Assembly: GCA_964035545.1 (NCBI GenBank)
Contig: OZ037769.1
Location: 1,162,501-1,226,500 of the forward strand
Length of the DNA: 64,000 nt
From: Bugula neritina
Lineage: Eukaryota; Bryozoa; Gymnolaemata; Cheilostomatida; Bugulidae
Reading direction: 5' to 3'
This document shows, piece after piece, positions 23,201 through 32,249 of this stretch. The first letter of the stretch is position 1, and each line of letters opens with the position of its first letter. The position numbers were made by a program, and so were the translations under genes. The notes below the pieces were generated by a model, which was not told where the DNA came from, made no database searches, and worked only from the letters and a program-made list of their open reading frames with translations.

Positions 23201-26200
23201 AAGCATTGCAATGCGGGCGCTAAGTAGACCCCCCTAACATGTTTATAATGTTTGTAGAGCCTCAGTGGGGCTCAGTTGCTGCCACTCTGAAGGTCAGCGA
23301 GAAAGCTGACTGCGTAGTCTTATCTTGGAAACTTCCACAATTTCCTGGAGGTGATATTACAGCTTACAAGGTATCAACTTGCAGAGTAAACAGTGTTTGC
23401 TATTTATGTAGTGTCTCTTATCACAGTCTGTTCTAGTTTAATACTACAATAAGCTAAGGACGAAAGGGAGAGAAAGAATACTATGTACATGTAATTGATT
23501 GAAGCAGACTATAGAATTGAGTTTACTAGCGAATAGTTTATAGTATGCTCTCTCATTTCATTGGCTATTGACTAATCACATGACTAATTTATTGTATTGG
23601 CTATTCCACTAGATTTCCATTCAACCTGAATTCTTTAGAATCATTTGTTGCTTATTTCCCCAAATCTGATAATTTACATGTTAAGTTTGACTCTGTCAAG
23701 CTGTACTCTGTTACCTCACAGCACAAGTGTACCTACCCCAAACATTACTGGACTCAGGTGGGTGCCACCCGTCTCAGTGCAGAGATATGTGGCTATTCCT
23801 CTTACACCAACGTACAGTGTGAGGTGTTGGCTCGCAACGATGCCGGGGACGGTGATGTTATTGCATCTAACGCCATACGTACATCCTGCACTGGTACGGT
23901 CTATTAATACTGTCATGTTTTACTTTAGTGTGTAATAATATATTTTATGCCTGTTTTATATTTTACTATGACTATGTGTCTATACATTAAATGAAAACCA
24001 CACATTATTTTAGTCAATCTATGCAAAGTTGTCTTCTCTTAAAAGAATACTATTCCAAATTATTTAGCTCCCGGTTTTTTATATGAAAATGATGCGTTTA
24101 TATACATAGATATACATGAGGGGAATAACAGGGTAGATTAAATTTTCTCAATTATTGTTACGCATAAATAATATTGATTGTAAGGAAAGTTTCTGCACTC
24201 TCTTTATGGAAGGAATTTGAACTTTTTTCACTCACCGAGTTTTAACTGCCACTACAATTATAAATCCTACTTTTATGGAAAAAATCTTATTTTCTTCAGT
24301 TGTTTTATGACTGCCTATTATTTTTTGCTGCCAAATGACAGGCACGTGAGTCAGCATAAAGTCGAAACAAAATACATATTAAGCAATGTGACATTGTGTT
24401 CTTTTTGCATTTGGAAAACATGTTTGGAAGTTGTGGGATGCTTACAGCTTGGTATATTGTAGCATCGACTGCCCCTCGCTCTATAGACTTTGATAGTCAG
24501 TCTACGGAAGTTGACGATGGCAGAATTAGACTAAGATACATCATACGATGGCAGGTAATGGGTATATATCTTAAATAGTCTAGTCTTACTGGCTATCAGT
24601 TACTACTGCTTGCACATAGTCTAGTCTTACTATCTATCAGTTACTACTACTTGCACATAGTCTAGTCTTACTAGCTATCAGTTACTATTACTTACACATA
24701 GTCTAGTCTTACTGGCTATCAGTTACTACTACTTGCACATAGTCTAGTCTTACTAGCTATCAGTTACTACTACTATGCAACTCGAAGTCAATTCCTATTG
24801 CTTGTAGGCTCCCACAACGGTTAACTGTGACAGTATATCACATTACGAGATGAGATTCCCAACATCAACCTCTCCGATTATCACAACGACGTCTACAGTG
24901 ACTACCGTGTATACCGATGGCAATGAGCTGGTTACCTTCTGGGTTCGAGCTGTTAACAATGCAGGACTAACATCTGAACCAGAAATAAAATCCATCACTA
25001 CAGATATAATAGGTGAGGCAGAGAGATTTTAGTGAGGAATTTGTGTAATATGATATGTGTAGACTGTAGAGTATGTAATATGATATGTGTAGAGTAGGTA
25101 TAGAGTAAGTATAGAGTATGTGTAAAGTATGTATAGAGTATGTAAAGAGTATGTATAAAGTGTGTATAGAATATGTATAGAGTATGTATAGAATATGTAT
25201 AGAGTATGTATAGAGTGTGTATAGAATATGTATAGAGTATGTATAGAATACATATTTTTCAGCCTTCTCAACCCATCTTAGCAACAAATCTGAATTAGAA
25301 GTTAAAAACTCAGCTTAAGAAAAAAACGTTTTTCTTACAAACTCAAATTGACTAGTTTAAAAATAATTATTTTATTAAATTATTTTCCAATTTATTTCTA
25401 ATCTTCACAGCAAGCTTATTTAAGAATCATTTGCTCTCAATATTTTACTCCTACACGTGTTTCAGCGCCACAACTGGCTCCCAGCTCGCTAACTCTGCAG
25501 ACTACAAACAATGTCGATTGTATTCTGGTCTCCTGGCAACCACCGGAGTATCTCAATGGCCCTCTCACATCATACGAGGTAGAACTTAGTCTAGGGTTAT
25601 AGTGTTAGTTACTATGTTGAGCTCTACATGCTTTATTTATGCTAGATTATTTTAGTAATAGTCGTGGAGACAAACTTCACTGAACGCTGTACCTTTTGAC
25701 AACTTGATTTAATTAAATTTATTCAGCAAAAAATTTAAATAAGGCTAGCTTTGCTTTTTTGTTCATCGGAGCAAAAATTACTAAAATATTTTTAGAGTTG
25801 TCTGCACTTTGAGTGAGATATTAAAGCTTTCTTGATTGTTTGCCATCGCAGAAGTGATATGCTAAGGGTCTGTTTACCACTTACTCTATTCCAACAAGTC
25901 AATGTAGCCTGTTGTGTATGTGCAGCACCAGTGCACGGGGTCAAGCACCTGGACGGGTGTGTCACCTACCATTGACAGGGTGGAGGTGTGTGGAGTCACA
26001 GGACTAGAGGTTGTGCAGTGTCAGGTGCTTGCTAAGAACAGTGGGGGGTCTAGTGACATAGCCACTATGGAGATACTACCTAAATGTGCAGGTATTTAAG
26101 TAGTGTGATACTTCTATGAAACTCTCTCATCTCAAAGCTCATGTTATTCCACTGTGTATTGTGACAGCTGTACACTACTCACCTGTACACTACTCACCTG

Positions 26201-29148
26201 TATACTACTCACCTGTATAATGTTGTATTACCACCAGCACCGAAGCTGCCAGATGACTTGACACAGTTTATAGTAGCTGAGACGTACACTCTGGAGAATT
26301 CTACTGAAGAGAGGATCAGACTGAAACTGGAGATTCCTACTGAGGTAATTTGACTTTTATGGAGTATATAGGTACATTTCATATAGTATAATATTATCAA
26401 CGATTCATTGTATAGAATATAACACTAACTATGTATTATATAGAATATAATATTAGCCATGCATATTATATAATATAACATCAACTATACGTTGTATATA
26501 GTATAATATTGCCTATACGTTATATAGATTATTTTAAATATACATTATATATGGCATTATATTATACATTATACGTGGTATAATAGTAACTATACATTAT
26601 ATAGAATATATGACATCAGCTTTTCTATGTCTCACATTCTAATTGAAGCTAAAAAATACTATTTTCTGCTTCGATCTTCTTTAAACTGAAGATTTTTTCC
26701 CTGCTATTTCATCAGATGCTCTAAGATTTTGGTATAATGTTAAAATGTTGGCACATGTTCTCTCTACTGTTATATATTGAATTCTAAGGCCTGTAACACA
26801 CAAGAAATGGCTCTCAGTGCTATTTAACTTGACTACGAAGAGTTTCATATCACTACTCGTGTCTTTCTAGTACTTGTCTATAAACTGCAACAGTCTGGAC
26901 ACACTAGAATACCGGCTGACCCCCGACTCGGCGTACACAGCCAACGGGGAGTATATCTACAACGTCTCTGTAGAGACTCAGCTTAATCTCAACATCAGAG
27001 CAGTCAACAATGGAGGCTGGGAGTCTGATGTCGCTGTCGCTGTCAGGACGGATAAGTTGAGTGAGTCTGACACATGCAGTATTTAGATATTGTCTCTGAT
27101 GCATGCCTTACCTGTAAATACCTGTAAATATCTGTAAATACATGTGAATACCTGTAAATACCTGTAAATGAGTTAAATGTGTTTAAAATAAGGACTTAGT
27201 GTCAAGATGCTTTAGAGGTGTCTGCCTTTGCTAGCATGGTGTGTTGATAGAGCAAGAAAAGATGTACAAAGTTAAACAAAACGTTATATTATTTGGCTGA
27301 AGCGGAAATTTTAAAAAACGAGTTTATGAAAACTTTTTTATGTAGAAATAGTCATTTTGATTTGACTGATGAAGTCTGCGGTTGTGATAGTGGCAGTTTG
27401 ATGAGTCATTTTGCTGACACATGTCTGCTGCTCTACTTTTAGTTCCGACTTTATCACAGTGTGACGAGCCACCGACAGTTGACAACGCTGAGCTGATAGG
27501 AGACAGCGATGTGAGACTGCTAGGTCTGGTAGTTGCTTACTCCTGCGAGAAAGGATTTGTCAAAACCCAGGGGGAATCCCTCATCTGTCAGCTGGTTGAT
27601 GACACGGCAGCGTGGGTCGGCGAGGAGACGGTCTGTGATCAGTCCGAATCTTCCGGCATTCAGGGAAACCTTGGTTAGTCTCTACTACACACTATACAGT
27701 CAATACTTGGTTACACTCTACTACACACTATACAGTCAATACTCGGTTACTCTCTACTACACACTATACAGTCAATACTCGGATACTCTCTACTACACAC
27801 TATACAGTTAGTACTTAGTTACTCTCTACTACACACTATACAGTTAGTACTCGGTTACTCTCTACTACACACTATACAGTCAGTACTCAGTTACTCTCTA
27901 CTACACACTATACAGTCAATACTCGGTTAGTATCTACTACACACTATACAGTCAATACTCGGTTACTCTCTACTACACACTATACAGTTAGTACTCGGTT
28001 ACTCTCTACTACACACTATACAGTCAGTACTCGGATACTCTCTACTACACACTATACAGTCAGTACTCAGTATCTACTACACACTATACAGTTAATACTT
28101 GGATGTAATTTTTTACAATATGTTCTATTATATATACCTTTCACACTGCATATTTAATACTGCAGCATAACTACAGTTAACTTGTATAAAATTATCTTCA
28201 CAGGTCACAATTTCTTCACCAATAAAATCAATTCCTTTTTCTGCCTCATAACCAAGTCTAAAGACAGCTGCGATTCAATATAAAGCTATTGCTTTTTGTT
28301 ACAAAGCAATTGACTGGTGCTCATAAAGCTATTAGTTATTTAGATCTATTGACTGCTATTTATAGATCTATTGACTGCTATTTATATAACTATTGACTGC
28401 TATTTATAGATCTATTGACTGCTATTTATAGATCTATTGACTGCTATTTATAGATCTATTGACTGCTATTTATAGATCTATTGACTGCTATTTATATAAC
28501 TATTGACTCTGAACTCCAGGTATGTTATATCTAGTGTATAACCTTGTTTTCTACTTTGTAGTGTACATAGTTGGTTTGGGGGTACCCCTAGCCCTTTCTC
28601 TCTTAGCCATACTGATTGTGGGCTGCACCTGCACCTGTAAGGTAAGCAGACGGAAGAAGAAAGAAGACGCCAACGCCCCAGCTTCATCAAATGTTGTAAT
28701 CAACATGGGCAACATATCCACGTCCCTCACAACTAGCGAGAAGTTTGATAACCCAGCCTATGCCAAGGACCCTCAAGACGAAAAGCTGAGCGAGTTCCCC
28801 ACTCAGCCAGCTAAAGGCAAGCCCACAAGTTTACCTCCTCTCACCAAAGAGCATGCCTCTCTCACGCAGAATAATCCTGCAGAGCGCGACGCCCCTCACA
28901 CCGTATCCAACCAGTACTACACGACCCCAGTTACCACCCCTGACCATCTCTACGCCGGGCCTGTACCACAAGTACCCGATAGTCAGCGACCAAACACTCT
29001 ACAGAGTCAGCGAGATGTCTACCTGAAGAGTCAGGGTCAGCCTGCTGACGAATACCTGACACCAGAAGCTAAGCTACCTGATGGCTACATAGATGTAGTG
29101 GAGGAGGAAGCAGATGGGGGATATGAGACTATCCTAACAGATAACTGA
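14209..29148 (+). CDS. Type I membrane receptor: 12 FN3-like modules, sushi domain, TM, Tyr-rich tail
   Basis: Twenty-seven exons join without a phase error to 1452 codons: 14209-14278, 14714-14823, 15754-15919, 16199-16290, 16637-16850, 16952-17061, 17503-17671, 17905-17996, 18439-18646, 18983-19092, 19549-19717, 20122-20213, 20400-20604, 21009-21118, 21262-21430, 22155-22246, 22537-22741, 23258-23370, 23722-23893, 24463-24554, 24808-25012, 25466-25578, 25926-26091, 26238-26344, 26871-27060, 27443-27673, 28562-29148. Residues 1-19 are a signal peptide (MLKCLSTLLLLAAIGCVYS). Residues about 24-1181 are six A+B pairs of FN3-like modules; about 1181-1258 is a sushi domain; about 1258-1284 is a TM helix. 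The tail has DNPAY, LYAGP, VYLKS, EYLTP, GYIDV and GYETI, candidate phosphotyrosine docking sites. No kinase or phosphatase domain follows. Function is not known; a cell-surface adhesion or recognition receptor is inferred. No orthologue is recognised. Confidence 0.85.
14714..16850 (+). other. Receptor module pair 1 (A1 + B1)
   Basis: A1 is exons 14714-14823 and 15754-15919; B1 is exons 16199-16290 and 16637-16850. A1 shows SSCVQLVWSEPEIPNG, FEC, CGY, SCEI and SCG, five cysteines. B1 has LGCGG and ends in a VRARNNG strand typical of the FN3 G-strand region. The A1 acceptor at 15753 is AAG rather than CAG or TAG but fits phase and alignment. B1 is the longest B module (214-bp second exon). Confidence 0.8.
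16027..16135. repeat. 12-bp minisatellite (GTGTACTCTATA), receptor intron
   Basis: About nine copies between the A1 and B1 exons. They are preceded at 15949-16026 by a few copies of a CTGTTGACATCATGTGACTA unit. Confidence 0.9.
17041..17278 (+). repeat. 41-45-bp repeat duplicating an exon end with its 5' splice site
   Basis: The last 21 bases of the first A2 exon (17041-17061) plus the following donor recur five more times. Copies of GGTATCAG|GTRAGT end at 17061, 17102, 17147, 17192, 17237 and 17278. Only the first donor keeps the reading frame; use of the next would meet a stop at 17104-17106. Each unit also contains CACAG, so it could act as a weak acceptor. Confidence 0.9.
17675..17820. 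repeat. ~33-bp minisatellite after the second A2 exon
   Basis: Four to five copies of a unit like TTCTTAGTATATAGTTATAC plus a TTACACTGTGTAG segment, starting within five bases of the donor at 17672. Confidence 0.87.
18983..20604 (+). other. Receptor module pair 3 (A3 + B3)
   Basis: A3 is 18983-19092 and 19549-19717 (PPQWGSS, SSCATLSWSEPEYPNG, HKCSGSSTWTTV, VCGF, ISCSV, YCSG). B3 is 20122-20213 and 20400-20604 (PTLPRSVTF, YTIRWS, TRCERIGKYQTKFP, AAVNDAGN). Exon lengths 110, 169, 92 and 205 equal those of pair 4. Confidence 0.85.
19383..19550 (+). repeat. ~47-bp minisatellite reaching the acceptor of the second A3 exon
   Basis: Units begin ACGCTTTGGTTATATTGTAA and continue TTTCTATTAACTTC. The fourth, truncated unit turns into TAATTTAG directly before CATAAGTGC (exon start 19549). 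A TTT-C to TTT-AG change at the repeat end supplies the acceptor. Confidence 0.83.
21009..22741 (+). other. Receptor module pair 4 (A4 + B4)
   Basis: A4 is 21009-21118 and 21262-21430 (PQWGSAA, SSCLQLSWDSPEFPGEE, HKCTAKSDWTKV, ACGY, SCDM, LCSG). B4 is 22155-22246 and 22537-22741 (STEPRSISF, YTVTWQ, LHCDSISWYETRFP, WVRAVNSAGNVS). The intron between A4 and B4 is almost wholly a minisatellite (21480-22150). Confidence 0.85.
21480..22152 (+). repeat. ~29-bp minisatellite with a donor-like core, about 23 copies
   Basis: Unit close to TTCTACTGTAAGTTCCCTAT followed by ATTACTCTA. Each unit contains CTGTAAGT, a near-consensus 5' splice site. The array fills the A4-B4 intron from about 50 bases after the donor to the acceptor (ATATTACAG at 22146-22154), where the usual TTACTCTA reads TTACAGCC. 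Confidence 0.92.
23258..25012 (+). other. Receptor module pair 5 (A5 + B5)
   Basis: A5 is 23258-23370 and 23722-23893 (PQWGSVAA, ADCVVLSWKLPQFPGG, HKCTYPKHYW, ICGY, VQCEV, SCTG), with one extra codon in each exon relative to A4. B5 is 24463-24554 and 24808-25012 (STAPRSIDF, YIIRWQ, VNCDSISHYEMRFP, WVRAVNNAG). B5 is clearly closest to B4, suggesting a recent pair duplication. Confidence 0.85.
24575..24778. repeat. ~46-bp minisatellite inside B5
   Basis: Four to five copies of a unit containing TAGTCTAGTCTTACT and TATCAGTTACTACTACTT, located between the two B5 exons. Confidence 0.88.
25050..25252. repeat. ~10-bp repeat (GTATAGAGTAT) between B5 and A6
   Basis: About twenty degenerate copies of TATAGAGTATG. 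The long minus-strand open frames of Tyr, Ser, Ile, His and Leu codons here are repeat artefacts. Confidence 0.9.
25466..27060 (+). other. Receptor module pair 6 (A6 + B6), most divergent
   Basis: A6 is 25466-25578 and 25926-26091 (APQLAPSSL, VDCILVSWQPPEYLNG, HQCTGSSTWTGV, VCGV, VQCQV, KCAG). B6 is 26238-26344 and 26871-27060 (APKLPDDL, LKLEIPTE, INCNSLDTLEYRLTP, IRAVNNGGW). B6 has a longer first exon (107 bp), a shorter second exon (190 bp) and lacks the RY..RW strand. It nevertheless keeps one cysteine. Confidence 0.8.
26165..26218. repeat. 15-bp repeat near the B6 acceptor
   Basis: Three copies of CTGTACACTACTCAC within the short intron before exon 26238-26344. Confidence 0.85.
27110..27175. 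repeat. 10-bp repeat (ACCTGTAAAT)
   Basis: Six or so copies shortly after the donor at 27061. Confidence 0.85.
27443..27673 (+). other. Sushi/CCP domain exon of the receptor
   Basis: One phase 1-1 exon of 77 codons. It holds four cysteines in sushi order (QCDEPP, YSCEKGF, LICQL, ETVCDQ) with the conserved Trp (AAWVG) before the fourth. Sushi domains bind ligands in complement and adhesion proteins. It is membrane-proximal here, directly before the TM exon. Confidence 0.85.
27670..28105 (+). repeat. ~36-bp minisatellite starting at the donor of the sushi exon
   Basis: About twelve copies of a unit starting GGTTACTCTCTACTACACAC and ending CTATACAGTCAATACTC. The exon junction itself is CCTTG|GTTAGTCTCTACTACAC, so the array begins at the splice site. 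The second unit repeats it as CTTG|GTTACACTC. Each unit also contains TATACAG, an acceptor-like motif. Confidence 0.9.
28335..28506. repeat. ~22-bp minisatellite before the TM exon
   Basis: About seven copies of TCTATTGACTGCTATTTATA with small changes, about 55 bases upstream of the acceptor at 28561. Confidence 0.9.
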
Positions 29149-30897
29149 CTGTTGTATTTATTGGAAGTCGTGTTATTTATTACTCTGCTAGGGGAGGATA
29201 ACTCTTGATATTCATTGCTCTACATTACAATGTGACGAAGTAGCTATATAATGTTATTGATAATTACTGAGTTAGTCTACAGAGAGAATATTTTCTGTGT
29301 CAAAAGTTATAATATTTCATTGAGAATTTTTTTAATATGGATGGCATTAAAATATCATACTGTAGTTAAGCTATACCACGGCTTTAATGTTATTCATATA
29401 ACGCCAACAAAATTTTCACTCAACTCTTAATTTTGTACTCATTCTTTTATTATATTATAGTGACTGGTGTTTAGAACAACATGCTACTAATTATACTAAA
29501 TCTAATATAGCCGATAACAATATAAAGAAATAGTTGTGTTGTTGGAAAGAGATGAATTGATTTTAAATTTTACCCAATAACTTTTTAAAACCATATTAAG
29601 GAATAAACTCTTCCTTGTTAGCAGTATTTGAATTTTTCTAAACCCAATTTCAAACCATATAACTTTCTTAGTAATAGTATGGTTGACAATAGGATCTGTA
29701 TTATTTGACTTTGTATGCAGGCCAAAGAGTGCTTTAAGTTAGATCGACAAATGATACATGCAGTATAATACAACATGGTATTTTATAAACGAGCTGTTGT
29801 CTTCTCTTGTTAGAGACCACAGATTTATGTTACATATTTGACATTTTCTGTTCTACTTTCAGCAAATCTGTGAGCATTATTTGATATCATCGTGTTTGAA
29901 ATTATTTCGAATTTGGGAGCATTTTATGAGCCAAAAGTTTGCACTGCAAATTTCAAATGAAAACTTTGATTCAGCTGCTATGAGTTTACAATGACTGGCT
30001 ACTTTCATTAAAATGCCGAGAACTGAAATCAAGCTGCAAGTTTTACAGCTGAAGTATAAATGTGTGTTTCTATTTTTACAAAATATCTAAAGAAGAAAGG
30101 ACCATAAAGGCAATAATATTAATTGATTTTGTGGTCTTTTGTTATTTATTTATAATGTTATTCAAGCATGTTCTTTTTTCTTCATTCTATGTCACTTGAA
30201 AACAATATTTTAATAAACAATTATATTGCTGCATGAGTTGCTTGAATGAAAAATACCTTTAGGTAAACAAAATATGGTATAGCCAGATTTATTTCTATCT
30301 CAACACAATCATAATTGCTACTTATTACATAAAAAGATTAGAACAAATAAAACTATAAATAATTTTTAACTATAATTATCTTCAACTGATAGAGATTTAA
30401 AAATTATAATAAAAGTTGGATACTATTCAAGTTGTTAGTTACAAGTTATAAAGTATTAAAGTTATAGCTATACAAAAGTTTTCCAAATTTATCTGATAAA
30501 CTATTACATGCAAGTTATATATATTATGTTTGAATAGTTTAAAAGAGTCAGTAACTAAAAGTATTCAATCAAGAAAAGTTTTGCAAATGTTGATAGAATC
30601 TTGCTACACTATAATAAAGGTTATACACTATACACACACACTACAATTATACTAGAAGCATAAATTGAAAAGAATAAAAACATAAGAAAATACTAAGCAT
30701 TGTGACATCATGCCCTCATCTCCAGGTATAAAGGTTAACTAGCCACTTAATTAAGCAAGAAAATATCATAACAGCAGAACACATACAAGAGCTTACATAA
30801 TATAGAAAAATTTTATTATAATTATGTGTTAATCTCCGATTGATAGAAAAAAGTTCGAACTAAAATGTTGATGGCAACAAAGTTTAGCTGAGTTTTT
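29149..30897. other. Receptor 3' UTR and convergent spacer
   Basis: The receptor and the PLD-like gene converge here. AATAAA at 29602-29607 is a candidate poly(A) signal for the receptor. TTTATT at 30812-30817 (AATAAA on the minus strand) is a candidate for the PLD-like gene. I see no coding exon. Confidence 0.6.
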
Positions 30898-31722
30898 TTA
30901 TCCACTGCTGATTAAACGAATCTTTGCATCGCTCTCAATTTTCCAACAATGTATATCCTCCATTGGCTTAAGGAAATTCTGAGAAAAATCTGACTTTCCT
31001 ATAGCTTTATGCTCGGCAAAATCAACTTGTTTATACACATTCTTTTGCTTAAACGTAAGGCCATATCTTTGTTCCAGAGATCTTTCTACATTCTCATAAT
31101 ACTTGTTTTGAGCATTGGGATCTTCCTGTTCTGCTTCATACAAATGATGATTTGTTAAATTGGCTGATGTAACTAGCAGCTCAACTCTCTCACCTTGTTC
31201 TATAGCCAACCACTTGCAATGAAAGTATTGGGGAGAGACAGCTTCCCAAACTTCTATTTTGCCACCTCGATGCTTTTCACAAAATTTAACCTTCTGATCA
31301 GATAACAGAGAATCAATGAGCTGGTTTGTGATGGTATAATTCAATCTTGACCTCACATCTACTAACAACCTGGTGTAGAAAACAGTGGTGAGGTTTTTAG
31401 CATCAAGAATTGTCTTCATAAGTTTCTGCATAATCGGTGGATCTTCTTCCTTATCATATTTGTCATAAAACGGTGAGCAGACATAAAGTTTAACATCATT
31501 ACAATCTTTTGCCATGTCTGCGGCGCATTGCACAAAATTTGTGACATGCTTTAATAATTCGTCTCCAGGGTAAAGGCCTGCTCTTGGCTTACATGGCTGT
31601 GGGGTAGGCCGACCACTTTCATCACGTGCTTCTGTAAGAACTAACTGACAATTAAAATCTTCAGGCAGCTCGTCAGCACCCAACGATTTGGTCGATTTAG
31701 AAGTTGCCATTGCAGCCTGCAT
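30898..31722 (-). CDS. Intronless phospholipase D-like (PLDc) family protein
   Basis: A single open frame of 274 residues from ATG at 31722 to TAA. The PLD-type signature is in the C-terminal half: H168-Cys-K170 followed four residues later by E175 in place of the usual Asp, then TSANLT with Asn188. A strand-rich YVCSPFYDKYD segment near residue 80 fits the start of a PLD fold. Known family members cleave phosphodiester bonds in lipids or nucleic acids. With one visible HxK motif it would need to dimerise or be inactive; which one is not shown. There is no signal peptide or TM segment, so a cytosolic or nuclear protein is inferred. It is unusual as the only intronless gene in the window, which suggests a retrocopy or acquisition by transfer. 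A start at Met5 (MATSKS) is also possible. Confidence 0.75.
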   Translation of the reverse strand: MQAAMATSKSTKSLGADELPEDFNCQLVLTEARDESGRPTPQPCKPRAGLYPGDELLKHVTNFVQCAADMAKDCNDVKLYVCSPFYDKYDKEEDPPIMQKLMKTILDAKNLTTVFYTRLLVDVRSRLNYTITNQLIDSLLSDQKVKFCEKHRGGKIEVWEAVSPQYFHCKWLAIEQGERVELLVTSANLTNHHLYEAEQEDPNAQNKYYENVERSLEQRYGLTFKQKNVYKQVDFAEHKAIGKSDFSQNFLKPMEDIHCWKIESDAKIRLISSG

Positions 31723-31876
31723 AGCAACAGTTATAATATTAGCAATATGTGTGTCATATACCTACTACAACTCACACAAATACTTCTTTCAGTCATTTTT
31801 GTATACTTGAAGAGATGTCAGCTTTCAGTTAATCAAATTTATTGAACACATTTCTATGTTCAGAAATGTGCATGAC

Positions 31877-31877
<1 letters not shown>

Positions 31878-31968
<91 letters not shown>
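31878..31968. repeat. (TA)n microsatellite
   Basis: About 44 uninterrupted TA dinucleotides, roughly 160 bases upstream of the PLD-like start codon. Confidence 0.98.
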
Positions 31969-31971
<3 letters not shown>

Positions 31972-32249
31972 AAAAGTCTATATATAGTTATACATTCTTG
32001 TATTGTATTATATTATTGTATTTACCCTGTATATGTATTCTTGTCTTGTAGCTTAGTAAGTTATCAGCCCTGAACACTGGCAGAATTCAGAATCGTTTAA
32101 CAGTGTTGATCAGCAGTCACACCTTTTATTGCTCATCAGATGTACCAGGATTACTGTTGCCTTACTCGTTGCTAGGCAGTTAGTTACTTTAATAATATGG
32201 CTTCTTTACATATTTCTATAATCATGTGTGGCTACAACCAGTTTGGCAC

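Noticed and set aside
24967-25287. Minus-strand frames of 80-106 residues rich in Tyr, His and Ile
   Set aside because: Repeat translation of a TATAGAGTATG minisatellite inside a receptor intron.
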